Assembly (NCBI RefSeq): GCF_020991065.1
Contig: NZ_CP087710.1
Location: 1,426,001-1,490,000 of the forward strand
DNA from: Nocardioides okcheonensis
Lineage (GTDB): Bacteria; Actinomycetota; Actinomycetes; Propionibacteriales; Nocardioidaceae
Reading direction: 5' to 3'
DNA: 64,000 bases
Shown one piece after another: positions 9,187 through 19,057 of the stretch. The notes below the pieces were generated by a model. That model was not told where the DNA came from. It ran no database searches and saw only the letters and a program-made list of their open reading frames with translations. The position numbers and the translations under genes were made by a program. How positions within the stretch are numbered: the first letter of the stretch is position 1; every line of letters begins with the position of its first letter.

Positions 9187-9366
9187 CTACAGCCGGCGCT
9201 CGTGATTCCGGTGCACCTGTTCGATGGCGACCAGCCCGAGCAGGACGCCGACGACCGGGACGAAGTCCCACGGCGACACGCCGTCAACCGCCAGCTCCGC
9301 GATCAGGAAGAAGGCGCCAAGGGCCACCACCGCGACCTGGAGCGTCCTGCGCGTTCGCGTCGTCAT
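9187..9366 (-). CDS. Small membrane protein, 59 aa
   Basis: A short frame from ATG 9366 to TAG encodes a basic N-terminus (MTTRTRRTLQ), a hydrophobic segment VAVVALGAFFLIAEL, a turn, a second segment FVPVVGVLLGLVAI, and a charged tail EQVHRNHERRL. This is a classic two-span hairpin membrane protein. It lies just upstream of the PH-domain membrane protein on the same strand. The ribosome binding site is weak (GAAGCG). Function unknown. Confidence 0.55.
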   Translation of the reverse strand: MTTRTRRTLQVAVVALGAFFLIAELAVDGVSPWDFVPVVGVLLGLVAIEQVHRNHERRL

Positions 9367-9439
9367 CGCTTCGACAAGCCGCTCAGGTGGCCGAGGAGAG
9401 GAACGCCTGCGACCGCGAGCTCGAGAAGCCCGCGCTCAC

Positions 9440-10045
9440 TCACCCGCGGCGGACCCGTGGGCCGAGAGCCGGCTTGTCCGCGTCGAACGTGCCATCGCGG
9501 TGCGCGTCGTCGGAGTAGATCCCGTCCGTCGTCGAGTCCTCCTGGTCCAGGTCACCGCCGAAGGCGACCACTCCGACCCGGACCCAGCGTGGGTCGCGCA
9601 GGCACGACGTCGGCACGGAGAGGGTGATCGACCGGGTGGTGCGCTGGACGCGGGCCTCCAACCCCGGGCAGTCGAGCTCTCGGCCTCCGCCGGCCGTACC
9701 GCTCACGATCGGCGTGCCGCCGAGATGCTCGACGAGCACGTCGACCTTGCCCTTCGGCAGCTTCAGCCTGGCGCCGATGAACACGAGGGGATCCGAGGCG
9801 AGCCTCCGGAACTGCGTGCGCACCCGCACGACCTCGGCGTCGTGGACGACCACCGTCCGGACGATGTCGACGGTGCGATGGTCCGCCGCCACGGCCGACT
9901 GCTCCACTCCGTCCACCTCGGACGTGACGAGGGCGTCGCCTGCCGGGTCACGGGTCACGATCCGATCGGCGTGAGCCGTCGACGGCAGGAGGGCGACGAG
10001 GGGAAGGGCGACGATGGCGAGCCGGAGGCTGTGGCGGGTCAGCAT
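9440..10045 (-). CDS. Secreted hypothetical protein, 201 aa
   Basis: A Sec signal peptide is clear: RHSLRLAIVALPLVALLPSTAHA at about residues 4-26, with an AHA-type cleavage site. The mature part begins DRIVTRDPAGDAL and alternates beta-rich stretches (VDIVRTVVVHDAEVVRV, ARLKLPKGKVDVLVEHL), ending VRVGVVAFGGDLDQEDSTTDGIYSDD. This looks like a small all-beta extracellular protein. No named family or catalytic motif is recognised. ATG 10045 is chosen because the signal sequence starts there; upstream codons are not signal-like. Confidence 0.65.
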   Translation of the reverse strand: MLTRHSLRLAIVALPLVALLPSTAHADRIVTRDPAGDALVTSEVDGVEQSAVAADHRTVDIVRTVVVHDAEVVRVRTQFRRLASDPLVFIGARLKLPKGKVDVLVEHLGGTPIVSGTAGGGRELDCPGLEARVQRTTRSITLSVPTSCLRDPRWVRVGVVAFGGDLDQEDSTTDGIYSDDAHRDGTFDADKPALGPRVRRG

Positions 10046-10172
10046 TCGGTGGATCCTAGGTGCTCCGGCACTGCCTGCTGGCCGTTCGGCCACACGTGTC
10101 CGGCGTGTCGCCCTCCGCCCACCAGCTCGAGGGCAGCATCTCGGACACGTGTACGCCGCCGGCGCTGAGGGC

Positions 10173-12626
10173 TCAGCCCCGGGCGAGCTCGCGCAGCCGC
10201 ACGCGCCGCACGAACCGGCGCGCGGCACCGCCGTCGAGCGGGACCGTCCCCTCGGGGGCGTCGGAGGGAGCCGACCAGCCCGCGCCCGCGAGGGCACCGA
10301 GCCGAGCGAGCAGGTCGTCGACGGTGCCACCCGGAGCGTGCACGAGGTGGGCACGGCCGGCGGCGCGGGCGTCGAGGGCCAGCGCGGTCGTGTCGGAGAC
10401 CACCACGGACGCGGCGCGCAGGACGACCGCCTCGGACACGACCGAGCGGTCGCTCAGCCCCAACGGCGCCACCGGCGCGAACAGGCGGGTGAGCCCGCCG
10501 GGCGCGTCGGGTCGCGCCTCGCGCACTCCCAGCACCGCACCGGCGCCGCTCGCCCACTCGTGCAGGCGCACGGCGTCGTCGGCCGACCAGGCCGAGGCCG
10601 AGCCGGTCACCAGGACGAGCGCGCGAGCGTCGAGCCGCTCCCGCAGGGACGCCTCGGCCGCGGCGAGGTCGGGCGGCAGCACCGCACCGGGCAGCAGCAG
10701 GTCGTGCCGTGGCAGGCCCGAGAGCCACACGTCGTCCTCGCCCAGCGTCGGGTTCGCGACGCGGCGGCTCGCGGCCTCGCAGCGCGACGCGACCGCGACC
10801 GCGTCGACGGCCCCGAGGTCCGGTGCGGGGCGGGCGTCGTCGAAGGGGGCGCCGACGTGGAGGATCCGGTGGCGGGCCGGCAGCGGCGCGTGCGGCAGCG
10901 CCGCGTCGAGCGGGTCGGCGACGACCAGCACGCCGCAGCGCACCAGCGTCTCCTGTCCCTCCAGGGTGGCGACGGGGACCACCGTCACGCCGTCGCCGGC
11001 GACGTCGTCGAGCAGCGGGCGGGCGCGGGTCAGCAAGACCTTACGGATGCTCGGGTCGTGGCGCACGGCCTCGAGGACCGCGCGCACGCCCGGGTCGAGC
11101 CGGCCGCTCGGACCGGCGGCGAAGGCCCACCAGTGGCCGAACGACGGCGTCTCGCGGTCCATCCGGCGGAAGGGGTGGCCGGCCAGCGCGGAGGTCCGCA
11201 CCGTGCGCCTCCCGGTCGCCTCGTCGAGCACCACGTCGTACGCGTCGTGGATCCGCGCGGGGTCGGTGACCCGCGCGATGTTGGCGGCCATCTCGTCGGT
11301 GCGCGCCGAGGGCGCGAGGGTCGCGAGGCGCTCGCGCCACTCCCCCACACCCGGCGCCCGGCGCGGGTTCTCGCCGAGGAAGTTGCGCTTGGCGAGCGGG
11401 AACCCCTGCCCCACGAGGTCGAACACGTGCCGGGAGTAGAGCGGGTGGAACGGCTGGAGGTCCGGCAGCCAGGTGTCGAAGTCGAACCCGAGGTCGGTCA
11501 GGTGGCGGCTGAGCCCGACCTCGTACTTGTGCACGACCAGGCCCTTCGCCTCCTGCGGCACCACCGTGTCGAGGCGCCAGCGGAAGCCGGGGTCGCCGAC
11601 CACCGGCCGCCGGAAGGCGAGGAAGTACGAGCTGAGGTGGAGGTAGCGCACGTCGCTGAAGTGCCGCTGCCCCACGAAGCGCCGCTTGGCCTCGGCCAGC
11701 GGGATCGGCGAGTCGTCGCGGAAGTAGTTCTCGTCGTGCTCCATCGAGGTGGCCTGCAGGCTCCACCAGTCGCACGCACGGGCGTCCATCGTCGCGAACA
11801 CCTCGTCGAGCGGGTGCAGCAGGAAGCAGGAGTCGTTGGCCAGCAGCAGCTCGTCGTAGGTGTCCACCACGTCCCAGCCGACGAGGTCGCGCGCCAGCAT
11901 CGAGAACGACCCGAAGTCGTAGCCGCCGTGCGGGACGCTCCACGCGCCGACGGTCACGTCGGCCAGCTTGTCGAGCTCGCCCGGCTCGAGGACGCCGTCG
12001 GCGAGGTAGTGGACGTCGGCGTGCCGGGACAGCTCGCGCAGGTAGGTCACGACGTAGTCGTCGACGATCCCGTCCTTGTCGTGGGCCGCGAACAGGCAGA
12101 TCCGGCGGGGCGAGGCGCCGAGGCCCTGAGCCGGGCGCACCGGCACGGACGGCGGCACGGGCGGGAGGCCGTCGTGGCGACCCACCACCAGCCAGTGCAG
12201 CAGCGGGTCGGCGCCCTCCTGCGTCGGGTCGAGGTGGTCGGCCCAGTAGCTCCACAGGTCGAAGCGGGGGCTGGGGTTCTGCAGCAGCCGCCAGCCGGTC
12301 TCGACGTGGTGGCGGTAGGGGTCGGTGCCGCGCTTGAGCCGGTGGCGGACGGCGTACGCGTCGGCGTCGAGGTAACCGCTGGCCGCGACGACCGCGCGGG
12401 CCGCGGCGAGCGACACCCGCTCCGCCGGGGCGGCCGCGTCACCCGACGCCTCGGGCAGGCCCTCGCGCAGCGCCTGCTCGACCAGCGCGGCGGCGGCCTC
12501 CGGCCCCTCGCTGGCGGCGCGTCGCCAGCGGCGCGCGAACGCCGCCCAGCGGGCGTGGAAGTCGGCGAGGCGGTCGCGTCGCTCCTGCAGCCGCGCGTCG
12601 AGCCCCGGCGTCGACGCGCCGGTCAC
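10173..12626 (-). CDS. Rhamnan synthesis protein F-like / CDP-glycerol transferase-like fusion (module B)
   Basis: An 817-residue paralogue of the protein at 913-3498 in opposite orientation. The repeat region (YLDADAYAVRHRL, PSPRFDLWSYW, ADPLLHWL) comes first. RgpF landmarks follow: RRICLFAAHDKDG, GGYDFGSFSML, YDELLLANDSCF, DWWSLQAT, SYFLAFRR and YEVGLSRHL. The C-terminal part (LVLVTGSASAWSADD, ASVVVSDTTALALDARAAGRAHLVHAPGG cut here into short pieces) has a better preserved TagB/TagF-like ending, with SDTTALALDA matching the conserved end of CDP-glycerol transferases. No membrane segment is visible. The GTG start overlaps the upstream gene in GTGA. A role in wall glycopolymer synthesis or modification is inferred. 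Confidence 0.8.
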   Translation of the reverse strand: MTGASTPGLDARLQERRDRLADFHARWAAFARRWRRAASEGPEAAAALVEQALREGLPEASGDAAAPAERVSLAAARAVVAASGYLDADAYAVRHRLKRGTDPYRHHVETGWRLLQNPSPRFDLWSYWADHLDPTQEGADPLLHWLVVGRHDGLPPVPPSVPVRPAQGLGASPRRICLFAAHDKDGIVDDYVVTYLRELSRHADVHYLADGVLEPGELDKLADVTVGAWSVPHGGYDFGSFSMLARDLVGWDVVDTYDELLLANDSCFLLHPLDEVFATMDARACDWWSLQATSMEHDENYFRDDSPIPLAEAKRRFVGQRHFSDVRYLHLSSYFLAFRRPVVGDPGFRWRLDTVVPQEAKGLVVHKYEVGLSRHLTDLGFDFDTWLPDLQPFHPLYSRHVFDLVGQGFPLAKRNFLGENPRRAPGVGEWRERLATLAPSARTDEMAANIARVTDPARIHDAYDVVLDEATGRRTVRTSALAGHPFRRMDRETPSFGHWWAFAAGPSGRLDPGVRAVLEAVRHDPSIRKVLLTRARPLLDDVAGDGVTVVPVATLEGQETLVRCGVLVVADPLDAALPHAPLPARHRILHVGAPFDDARPAPDLGAVDAVAVASRCEAASRRVANPTLGEDDVWLSGLPRHDLLLPGAVLPPDLAAAEASLRERLDARALVLVTGSASAWSADDAVRLHEWASGAGAVLGVREARPDAPGGLTRLFAPVAPLGLSDRSVVSEAVVLRAASVVVSDTTALALDARAAGRAHLVHAPGGTVDDLLARLGALAGAGWSAPSDAPEGTVPLDGGAARRFVRRVRLRELARG

Positions 12627-13153
12627 CGGCTGGCCGGGGGGTAGGAGTCAGCGCCCTCGGCCTCGTCCGAGGCCAAGAAGTGCACCAGTGGGTTGACCCG
12701 CTCGACGATCACCTCGGGGTGGTCGAGGACGTACTGCGCGATGTCGAAGGACTCGCTGGGCTTGCGGAACGGGTGGTCCCAGTGGCGCAGGAAGTGCACG
12801 CCCGGGTCCTCGCCGCGGCGGGCGACGTCGAGGTGGGTGCGCAGGTAGAACGCCGCGTCGAAGAGCGGCGACTGGCGGATCAGCTCGAGCTGGCCGGCCT
12901 CCTCGGCCGTCACGGACGTCGACCCGCGGCGCCACCACGAGCGCTCCCCCGCGCCGGCGACCGCGGTCTCGCCGCGCAGCCGCTCGGCGAGCAGCTCGGA
13001 CAGCACGTCGGCGGCCTTCGCCGCACGGTCGCGCGACTTGCGCAGCCGCGCCTCGCGCTCGCCCCAGGTCTCCTGGTCGGCGCGCGCCGCGGCGAGCTCG
13101 CGGCGCAGCAGCTCCACCTCGTCGCGCAGGGTCTCGGGGTCCGGCTCGCTCAC
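12623..13153 (-). CDS. Small coiled-coil protein with FD/NPLxH-type repeat (module B)
   Basis: A protein of 176 residues, paralogous in layout to 341-916. Residues about 8-60 form a probable coiled coil (ETLRDEVELLRREL, ADVLSELLAERL); the DVLSE-x-LA core is shared with module A. The second half has FDAAFYLRTHLDVARRG, VHFLRHWDHPFR, SFDIAQYVLDHPEV and NPLVHFL. GTG 13153 is preferred; GTG 13160-13162 would add three residues, and neither has a strong ribosome binding site. Its stop overlaps the next start in GTGA, the same junction as in module A. No catalytic motif is seen. Confidence 0.7.
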   Translation of the reverse strand: MSEPDPETLRDEVELLRRELAAARADQETWGEREARLRKSRDRAAKAADVLSELLAERLRGETAVAGAGERSWWRRGSTSVTAEEAGQLELIRQSPLFDAAFYLRTHLDVARRGEDPGVHFLRHWDHPFRKPSESFDIAQYVLDHPEVIVERVNPLVHFLASDEAEGADSYPPASR

Positions 13154-13163
13154 GCGCCGCACT

Positions 13164-13859
13164 CTATCGACCCGGGACGATGCCCCTGCGGCCCTGCCAC
13201 TCCCCGTGCTCGGCCAGCGGGCGGAACCGGTAGGTCGCGAACTCGTGGTGGAAGTCGCGCCGCTCGCGTTCGGCCATCGCCGACGCGTGGCGCGCCGGCG
13301 CGGCCACCCGCGAGCGGCCGTGGACCATGTCCTCCATCTCCTGCACGCTGCGCCACACCGAGAAGGTCGAGATCGTGCGCGGCGGGCGTGCGGCCGCGAG
13401 CGCCAGCGTGGTGCCCGGGTGGTCGCGCACCAGCCGCTCGACCGGCTTGCCGTGGCGCAGGAACCGCGGCACCTCGGGCAGCCGCATCCGCGCCAGCGTC
13501 ACGGCCACGACGGGCTCGTCCTGGTCCCACGCACCGGCGCGCACCGGCAGACCCGGCAGCGCCTCGAGCGTCGACCAGCGGCGCAGGAACTCGAGGCGTA
13601 CGTGCCAGCCGCCCGCGAGCCGCCGCCCGAGCGGGTCGCGGTCGAGGAAGGCGTCGAGGGCGTCCTCGTCGCGCCACTGGGCGAAGACCGCGAGCCGGCT
13701 CAGCTGGAGCCGGTCGGGCGACACGGTGGGCGCGCCGAGCCGCATCAGCGACAGGCACTCCGCGTGGTCGAGCCCGGCGACGCCCGGCGCCGGACCCAGC
13801 AGCGCCCGCGCACCGACGTGCCGCGGCACCTCCGCGAGGTGGAAGGAGTGGACGCTCAC
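13164..13859 (-). CDS. Spheroidene monooxygenase-like (CrtA-like) protein
   Basis: A 231-residue protein resembling the CrtA-like family annotated in many actinobacteria: HSFHLAEV at the start, the ferredoxin-like pattern LSRLAVFAQWRDEDALDAFL, then WHVRLEFLRRW and PVVAVTLARMRL, and a second half with TISTFSVWRSVQEMEDMVHG and DFHHEFATYRFRPL. True CrtA oxygenates carotenoids, but no other carotenoid gene is nearby, so the substrate is open; it may be an antibiotic-monooxygenase-fold enzyme of other function. The GTG start overlaps the preceding stop in GTGA (13856-13859), coupling it to the next entry. Confidence 0.65.
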   Translation of the reverse strand: MSVHSFHLAEVPRHVGARALLGPAPGVAGLDHAECLSLMRLGAPTVSPDRLQLSRLAVFAQWRDEDALDAFLDRDPLGRRLAGGWHVRLEFLRRWSTLEALPGLPVRAGAWDQDEPVVAVTLARMRLPEVPRFLRHGKPVERLVRDHPGTTLALAAARPPRTISTFSVWRSVQEMEDMVHGRSRVAAPARHASAMAERERRDFHHEFATYRFRPLAEHGEWQGRRGIVPGR

Positions 13860-14698
13860 CGGGCGCGGTCCAGCCGGTAGTGCAGGCGGACCGCGGACGC
13901 ACCCCAGAGCCGCAGCTCGTGGTCGGTGCGCAGCACGCCGTGGTCGTCGGGGAAGACGTGGAAGGTCTCGTGCAGCGGCACCCGCGCGGCGTGGGTGCCG
14001 CCCCCGTCGCGGACCACGACGTAGGCGCCGTCGTCGCCGAACCGGCCGGACGGCGACTCGAGGAGGAGGCCGCCGTCGTCGGTGACCGTCGGTCGGAGGA
14101 ACACCTGCACGTTGCCGGACTCGAGCGGGAACGCGACGTGCACGCTCGGGCCGGGCGACCCAGGGACGGAGCCGGCGGAGTAGGCCCCGCTGAAGACCGG
14201 TCGCCCGTCGGCGCGCAGCGTACGCGTCCACGCGGCGGCGACCTGCGTGCCGGCCGCGTCGCGGATCGGCGTGATCCGGCTGTCCATGCCGCGCGCCACG
14301 TCGAGCGGGCGCATCGGCAGCGCGAGCTGCTCCACCCGGCGCCCCCAGAGCCGGGAGACGACCTCGCCGCCCGGCCAGAACAGCGGCGACCAGCCGGTCC
14401 ACACCTCCATCTGCCACGCGGACGTGTGCTCGTAGAAGTCACGGACCTCCGGGCGCAGGCGGGACGCGTCGAAGCCCGGGCCGTCGAGCGCGGACATCGA
14501 CGGCAGCAGGCCGGCGCCGTCCTCGACCACGGCGGGTGGGCCGCCGTGCCGGGCCGACTCGTCCGCGACCCAGCCCGCGCCGACCCGCGACGACCCGCTC
14601 ATCGGGGCGTCCAGCCACCGCTCGGCCCCGTCGAGGTCGACCGGACGTCCGGTCAGCCGCCAGAACTTCCGGGTCCCGAGGTCGAGGAGGTGCAGCAC
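13856..14698 (-). CDS. Hypothetical protein, 280 aa, coupled to the CrtA-like gene
   Basis: No family recognised. The protein starts MLHLLDLGTRKFWRLTGRP, has a central part DFYEHTSAWQMEVWTGWSPLFWPGGEVVSRLWGRRV and a beta-rich C-terminal half with repeated short strands (VHVAFPLESGNVQVFLRP, GGLLLESPSGRFGDDGAYVVV, THAARVPLHETFHVF), which reads like a beta-sandwich or lipocalin-like fold. The ATG at 14698 sets the start. No signal peptide is apparent. It is the first gene of a two-gene unit with the CrtA-like protein and ends in a GTGA overlap. The gap to the radical SAM gene upstream is only 51 bp, so it may be the tail of that operon. Confidence 0.6.
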   Translation of the reverse strand: MLHLLDLGTRKFWRLTGRPVDLDGAERWLDAPMSGSSRVGAGWVADESARHGGPPAVVEDGAGLLPSMSALDGPGFDASRLRPEVRDFYEHTSAWQMEVWTGWSPLFWPGGEVVSRLWGRRVEQLALPMRPLDVARGMDSRITPIRDAAGTQVAAAWTRTLRADGRPVFSGAYSAGSVPGSPGPSVHVAFPLESGNVQVFLRPTVTDDGGLLLESPSGRFGDDGAYVVVRDGGGTHAARVPLHETFHVFPDDHGVLRTDHELRLWGASAVRLHYRLDRAR

Positions 14699-14749
14699 GA
14701 GCCGCGACTATGCCACGGCGCGCGCCGCCGCACCGGCGTTCGCGGCCGG

Positions 14750-16723
<1,974 letters not shown>

Positions 16724-16902
16724 GCTGGGGAACACCTACCTGAGGGAGATCGACGACCGGCGGGGAGCCGGGTGTGGAGGGGCCGGACGGGCGGGCCGTT
16801 GGCCCGGTGCGCGATCATCAAGGGTACGCCGCCGCGACCGGTGCGGCCTAACCACGGATCCGGCCACCGCACCGGCGACGGATCCAGCGAGGGGGACGCG
16901 GG

Positions 16903-17871
16903 ATGGGTCGACGCGAGGAGTGGCTGCGCATCGGCGTCGTGGTCGTCCTGGTCGCGGTCATCGCGGTGCTGTTCCTGCGCGACCAGCAGGACGGGCCCGA
17001 ACGGGTCGACGACCCCGGGCCGTCGGTGCCGACCGCGACCGACGACGTCCGCGACGTGACCTCGGCGGGCACGCCCTCTCCCACCGCCGGCGCGTCCGAG
17101 ACCGTCCCGTCGCCGCCCCCGGGCCTCGACGAGCTGGTGTGCGAGCAGTTCCGGCAGTCGGTGCGGCTGCGCGTGCTGTCGTTCAACACCCACCGCTCCA
17201 CCGGCAGCCTCGACGCCGTCGCCCGCGAGATCCTCGAGGTCGACCCCGACGTCGTGCTGCTCCAGGAGGTCGACCGCGAGATGATCCGCACCGGCGGCGT
17301 CGACCAGGCCGAGCTGCTCGCGGAGGCCGTCGGCATGGACGGTTCCTTCAGCACCAACCTGGTCCGCGGGACGGGCGGCTACGGCACCCTCATCCTCAGC
17401 CGCTTCCCGATCGTGCAGCAGGGCCGGATCCAGCTCGTCCGCAGCCCGCGCGCCGAGGGCCGGGGCCTGCAGTGGGTGACGCTGGAGGTCTCGGGCCAGG
17501 CGCTGCGGGTCTACAACACCCACCTCGACGCCACGCGCCCGGACGTACGCCTCGCGCAGGCGCGGCAGGTCGCGGGCGTGGTCGCCGGCGACGACGTCCC
17601 CACCGTGCTCGGCGGTGACCTCAACGCCTGGCCCGGCTCGGCCGCCGTCGCCGCGATCGGCAGCGAGCTCACCGACACCTGGCAGGCCGCCGGAGAGGGG
17701 CGGGCCGCCACGAGCCGGGGCGGGCGGAAGATCGACTACCTCTTCGCCCGCGGCCTGCGCCCGCTGGTGAGCCGGGTCGAGGAGTCCGGCGCCTCGGACC
17801 ACGACCGGCTCTGGGCCGACCTGCGGCTCACGCCGCCCGACACCTGCGGCTCGGCGACCCCGTCACCGTGA
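16903..17871 (+). CDS. Membrane-anchored endonuclease/exonuclease/phosphatase family protein
   Basis: A 322-residue protein with one N-terminal membrane segment (about residues 8-27), a Thr/Ser/Pro-rich linker to about 75, then an EEP-fold domain: LRVLSFNTHRSTG, VDPDVVLLQEVD with the metal-binding Glu, VYNTHLDA, LGGDLNAWPGS and the final SDHDRLWADL with the catalytic Asp-His pair. The domain is therefore outside the membrane, as in secreted phosphodiesterases or lipid phosphatases of this fold. GAGGGGG precedes ATG 16903. It lies opposite to the mre cluster and overlaps the end of rodA by 9 bp tail to tail. Substrate unknown. Confidence 0.8.
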   Translation: MGRREEWLRIGVVVVLVAVIAVLFLRDQQDGPERVDDPGPSVPTATDDVRDVTSAGTPSPTAGASETVPSPPPGLDELVCEQFRQSVRLRVLSFNTHRSTGSLDAVAREILEVDPDVVLLQEVDREMIRTGGVDQAELLAEAVGMDGSFSTNLVRGTGGYGTLILSRFPIVQQGRIQLVRSPRAEGRGLQWVTLEVSGQALRVYNTHLDATRPDVRLAQARQVAGVVAGDDVPTVLGGDLNAWPGSAAVAAIGSELTDTWQAAGEGRAATSRGGRKIDYLFARGLRPLVSRVEESGASDHDRLWADLRLTPPDTCGSATPSP

Positions 17872-19053
17872 GAGCGGGCCGCGGGGCGAGCGCAGGTGGA
17901 TGTTCTGCAGCAGGCCCAGCGCGAGCATCCCGGCGAACATCGAGCTGCCGCCGTAGGACACGAACGGCAGCGGCACGCCGGTGACCGGCATGATGCCCAG
18001 GCACATGCCGATGTTCTGGAAGGCCTGGAATCCCCACCAGCAGGCGATGCCGGCGGCGGCGACGCGGCCGAACAGGTCGCCCGCGGCCGCGGAGATCGCC
18101 AGGGCGCGCCACACCACGACCGCGACCAGCGCGATCAGCACGCCCGCGCCGACCAGGCCGAGCTCCTCGCCGGCGACGGTGAAGATGAAGTCGGTGTGCT
18201 GCTCGGGCACGAAGCCCGAGCGGGTCTGCGAGCCGCCGAAGAGGCCCTGGCCGAAGAGCCCGCCGTTGCCGACGGCGATGCGCGCCTGCTCGGTGTTGTA
18301 GCCCGCGCCGCGGGGGTCGAGGCCGGGGTTGGTGAAGGCCATGAACCGGTCGACCTGGTAGGGCTTCAGCACGCCCATCGCGACGGCGCCGGCCGCACCG
18401 ACGACGGCCCCGAGCGTCAGGCCGAGGAGCCAGCGCCTCCCGGCACCGGCGACGGCCAGCACGCCGAAGACCGTCGCGGACAGCACGAGCATGGTCCCGA
18501 GGTCGGGCTGCAGCAGGATCAGCACGGCCGGCACGCCCGCGATGGCGAGCATCGCCAGCACCTCCAGGCTGCCCACCCTGCGGCCCCACCGGCGCTCGGT
18601 GCGTTCGGCGACGACGAGCGCCATCCCGATCACCACGGCGAGCTTGGCCAGCTCCGAGGGCTGGATCGACATCCCGCCGAGCTGGATCCAGGAGCGGGAG
18701 CCGTTGATCGTCGAACCGGCGACGAGCACCATGACCAGCCCGGCGACGCTCGCGAGGTAGGCCACCGGCGCCAGGATGCGGACCCAGCGGTGGTCGGTGG
18801 CGAGCACCGCGACCATCAGCACCAGCCCGATCGCGACGTTGACGAGCTGCTTGCGCAGGTAGGCGTCGGGGTCGTCGCCGGTCAGGTCGGCGCGGGTCGA
18901 CGTCGCGGACCACACCAGCAGCGTGCCGAGGACGACGAGCCCGAGCGCGGCGAGCAGCAGCAGCCAGTCGAGACCGGGTGCGCGGAGGCTGGTCGGCTGC
19001 CCCGGGCGGGTCGGGCGGGACTGCCGCGAGGGGCGTACGGACAGCACGGTCAC
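17863..19053 (-). CDS. rodA: Peptidoglycan glycosyltransferase RodA (SEDS family)
   Basis: A 396-residue SEDS protein with about ten membrane segments. Family hallmarks include GLVVLGTLLVWSATS in the first span, GSRSWIQLGGMSIQPSELAKLAVV, LLQPDLGTMLVL, the long loop with AYNTEQARIAVGNGG-type sequence (GYNTEQARIAVGNGGLFGQG), EQHTDFIFTVAGEELG and PLPFVSYGGSSM at the end. RodA polymerises glycan strands with PBP2 during elongation. The start GTG 19053 lies 4 bp past the mrdA stop, so it is the last gene of mreB-mreC-mreD-mrdA-rodA. It could only be mistaken for FtsW; the gene order decides for RodA. Confidence 0.95.
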   Translation of the reverse strand: MTVLSVRPSRQSRPTRPGQPTSLRAPGLDWLLLLAALGLVVLGTLLVWSATSTRADLTGDDPDAYLRKQLVNVAIGLVLMVAVLATDHRWVRILAPVAYLASVAGLVMVLVAGSTINGSRSWIQLGGMSIQPSELAKLAVVIGMALVVAERTERRWGRRVGSLEVLAMLAIAGVPAVLILLQPDLGTMLVLSATVFGVLAVAGAGRRWLLGLTLGAVVGAAGAVAMGVLKPYQVDRFMAFTNPGLDPRGAGYNTEQARIAVGNGGLFGQGLFGGSQTRSGFVPEQHTDFIFTVAGEELGLVGAGVLIALVAVVVWRALAISAAAGDLFGRVAAAGIACWWGFQAFQNIGMCLGIMPVTGVPLPFVSYGGSSMFAGMLALGLLQNIHLRSPRGPLSR

Positions 19054-19057
19054 CGGG

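Noticed and set aside
16724..16735. GTG start for the radical SAM gene at 16735
   Set aside because: The AGGTAG directly abuts this GTG, leaving no spacer; ATG 16723 has the right distance.
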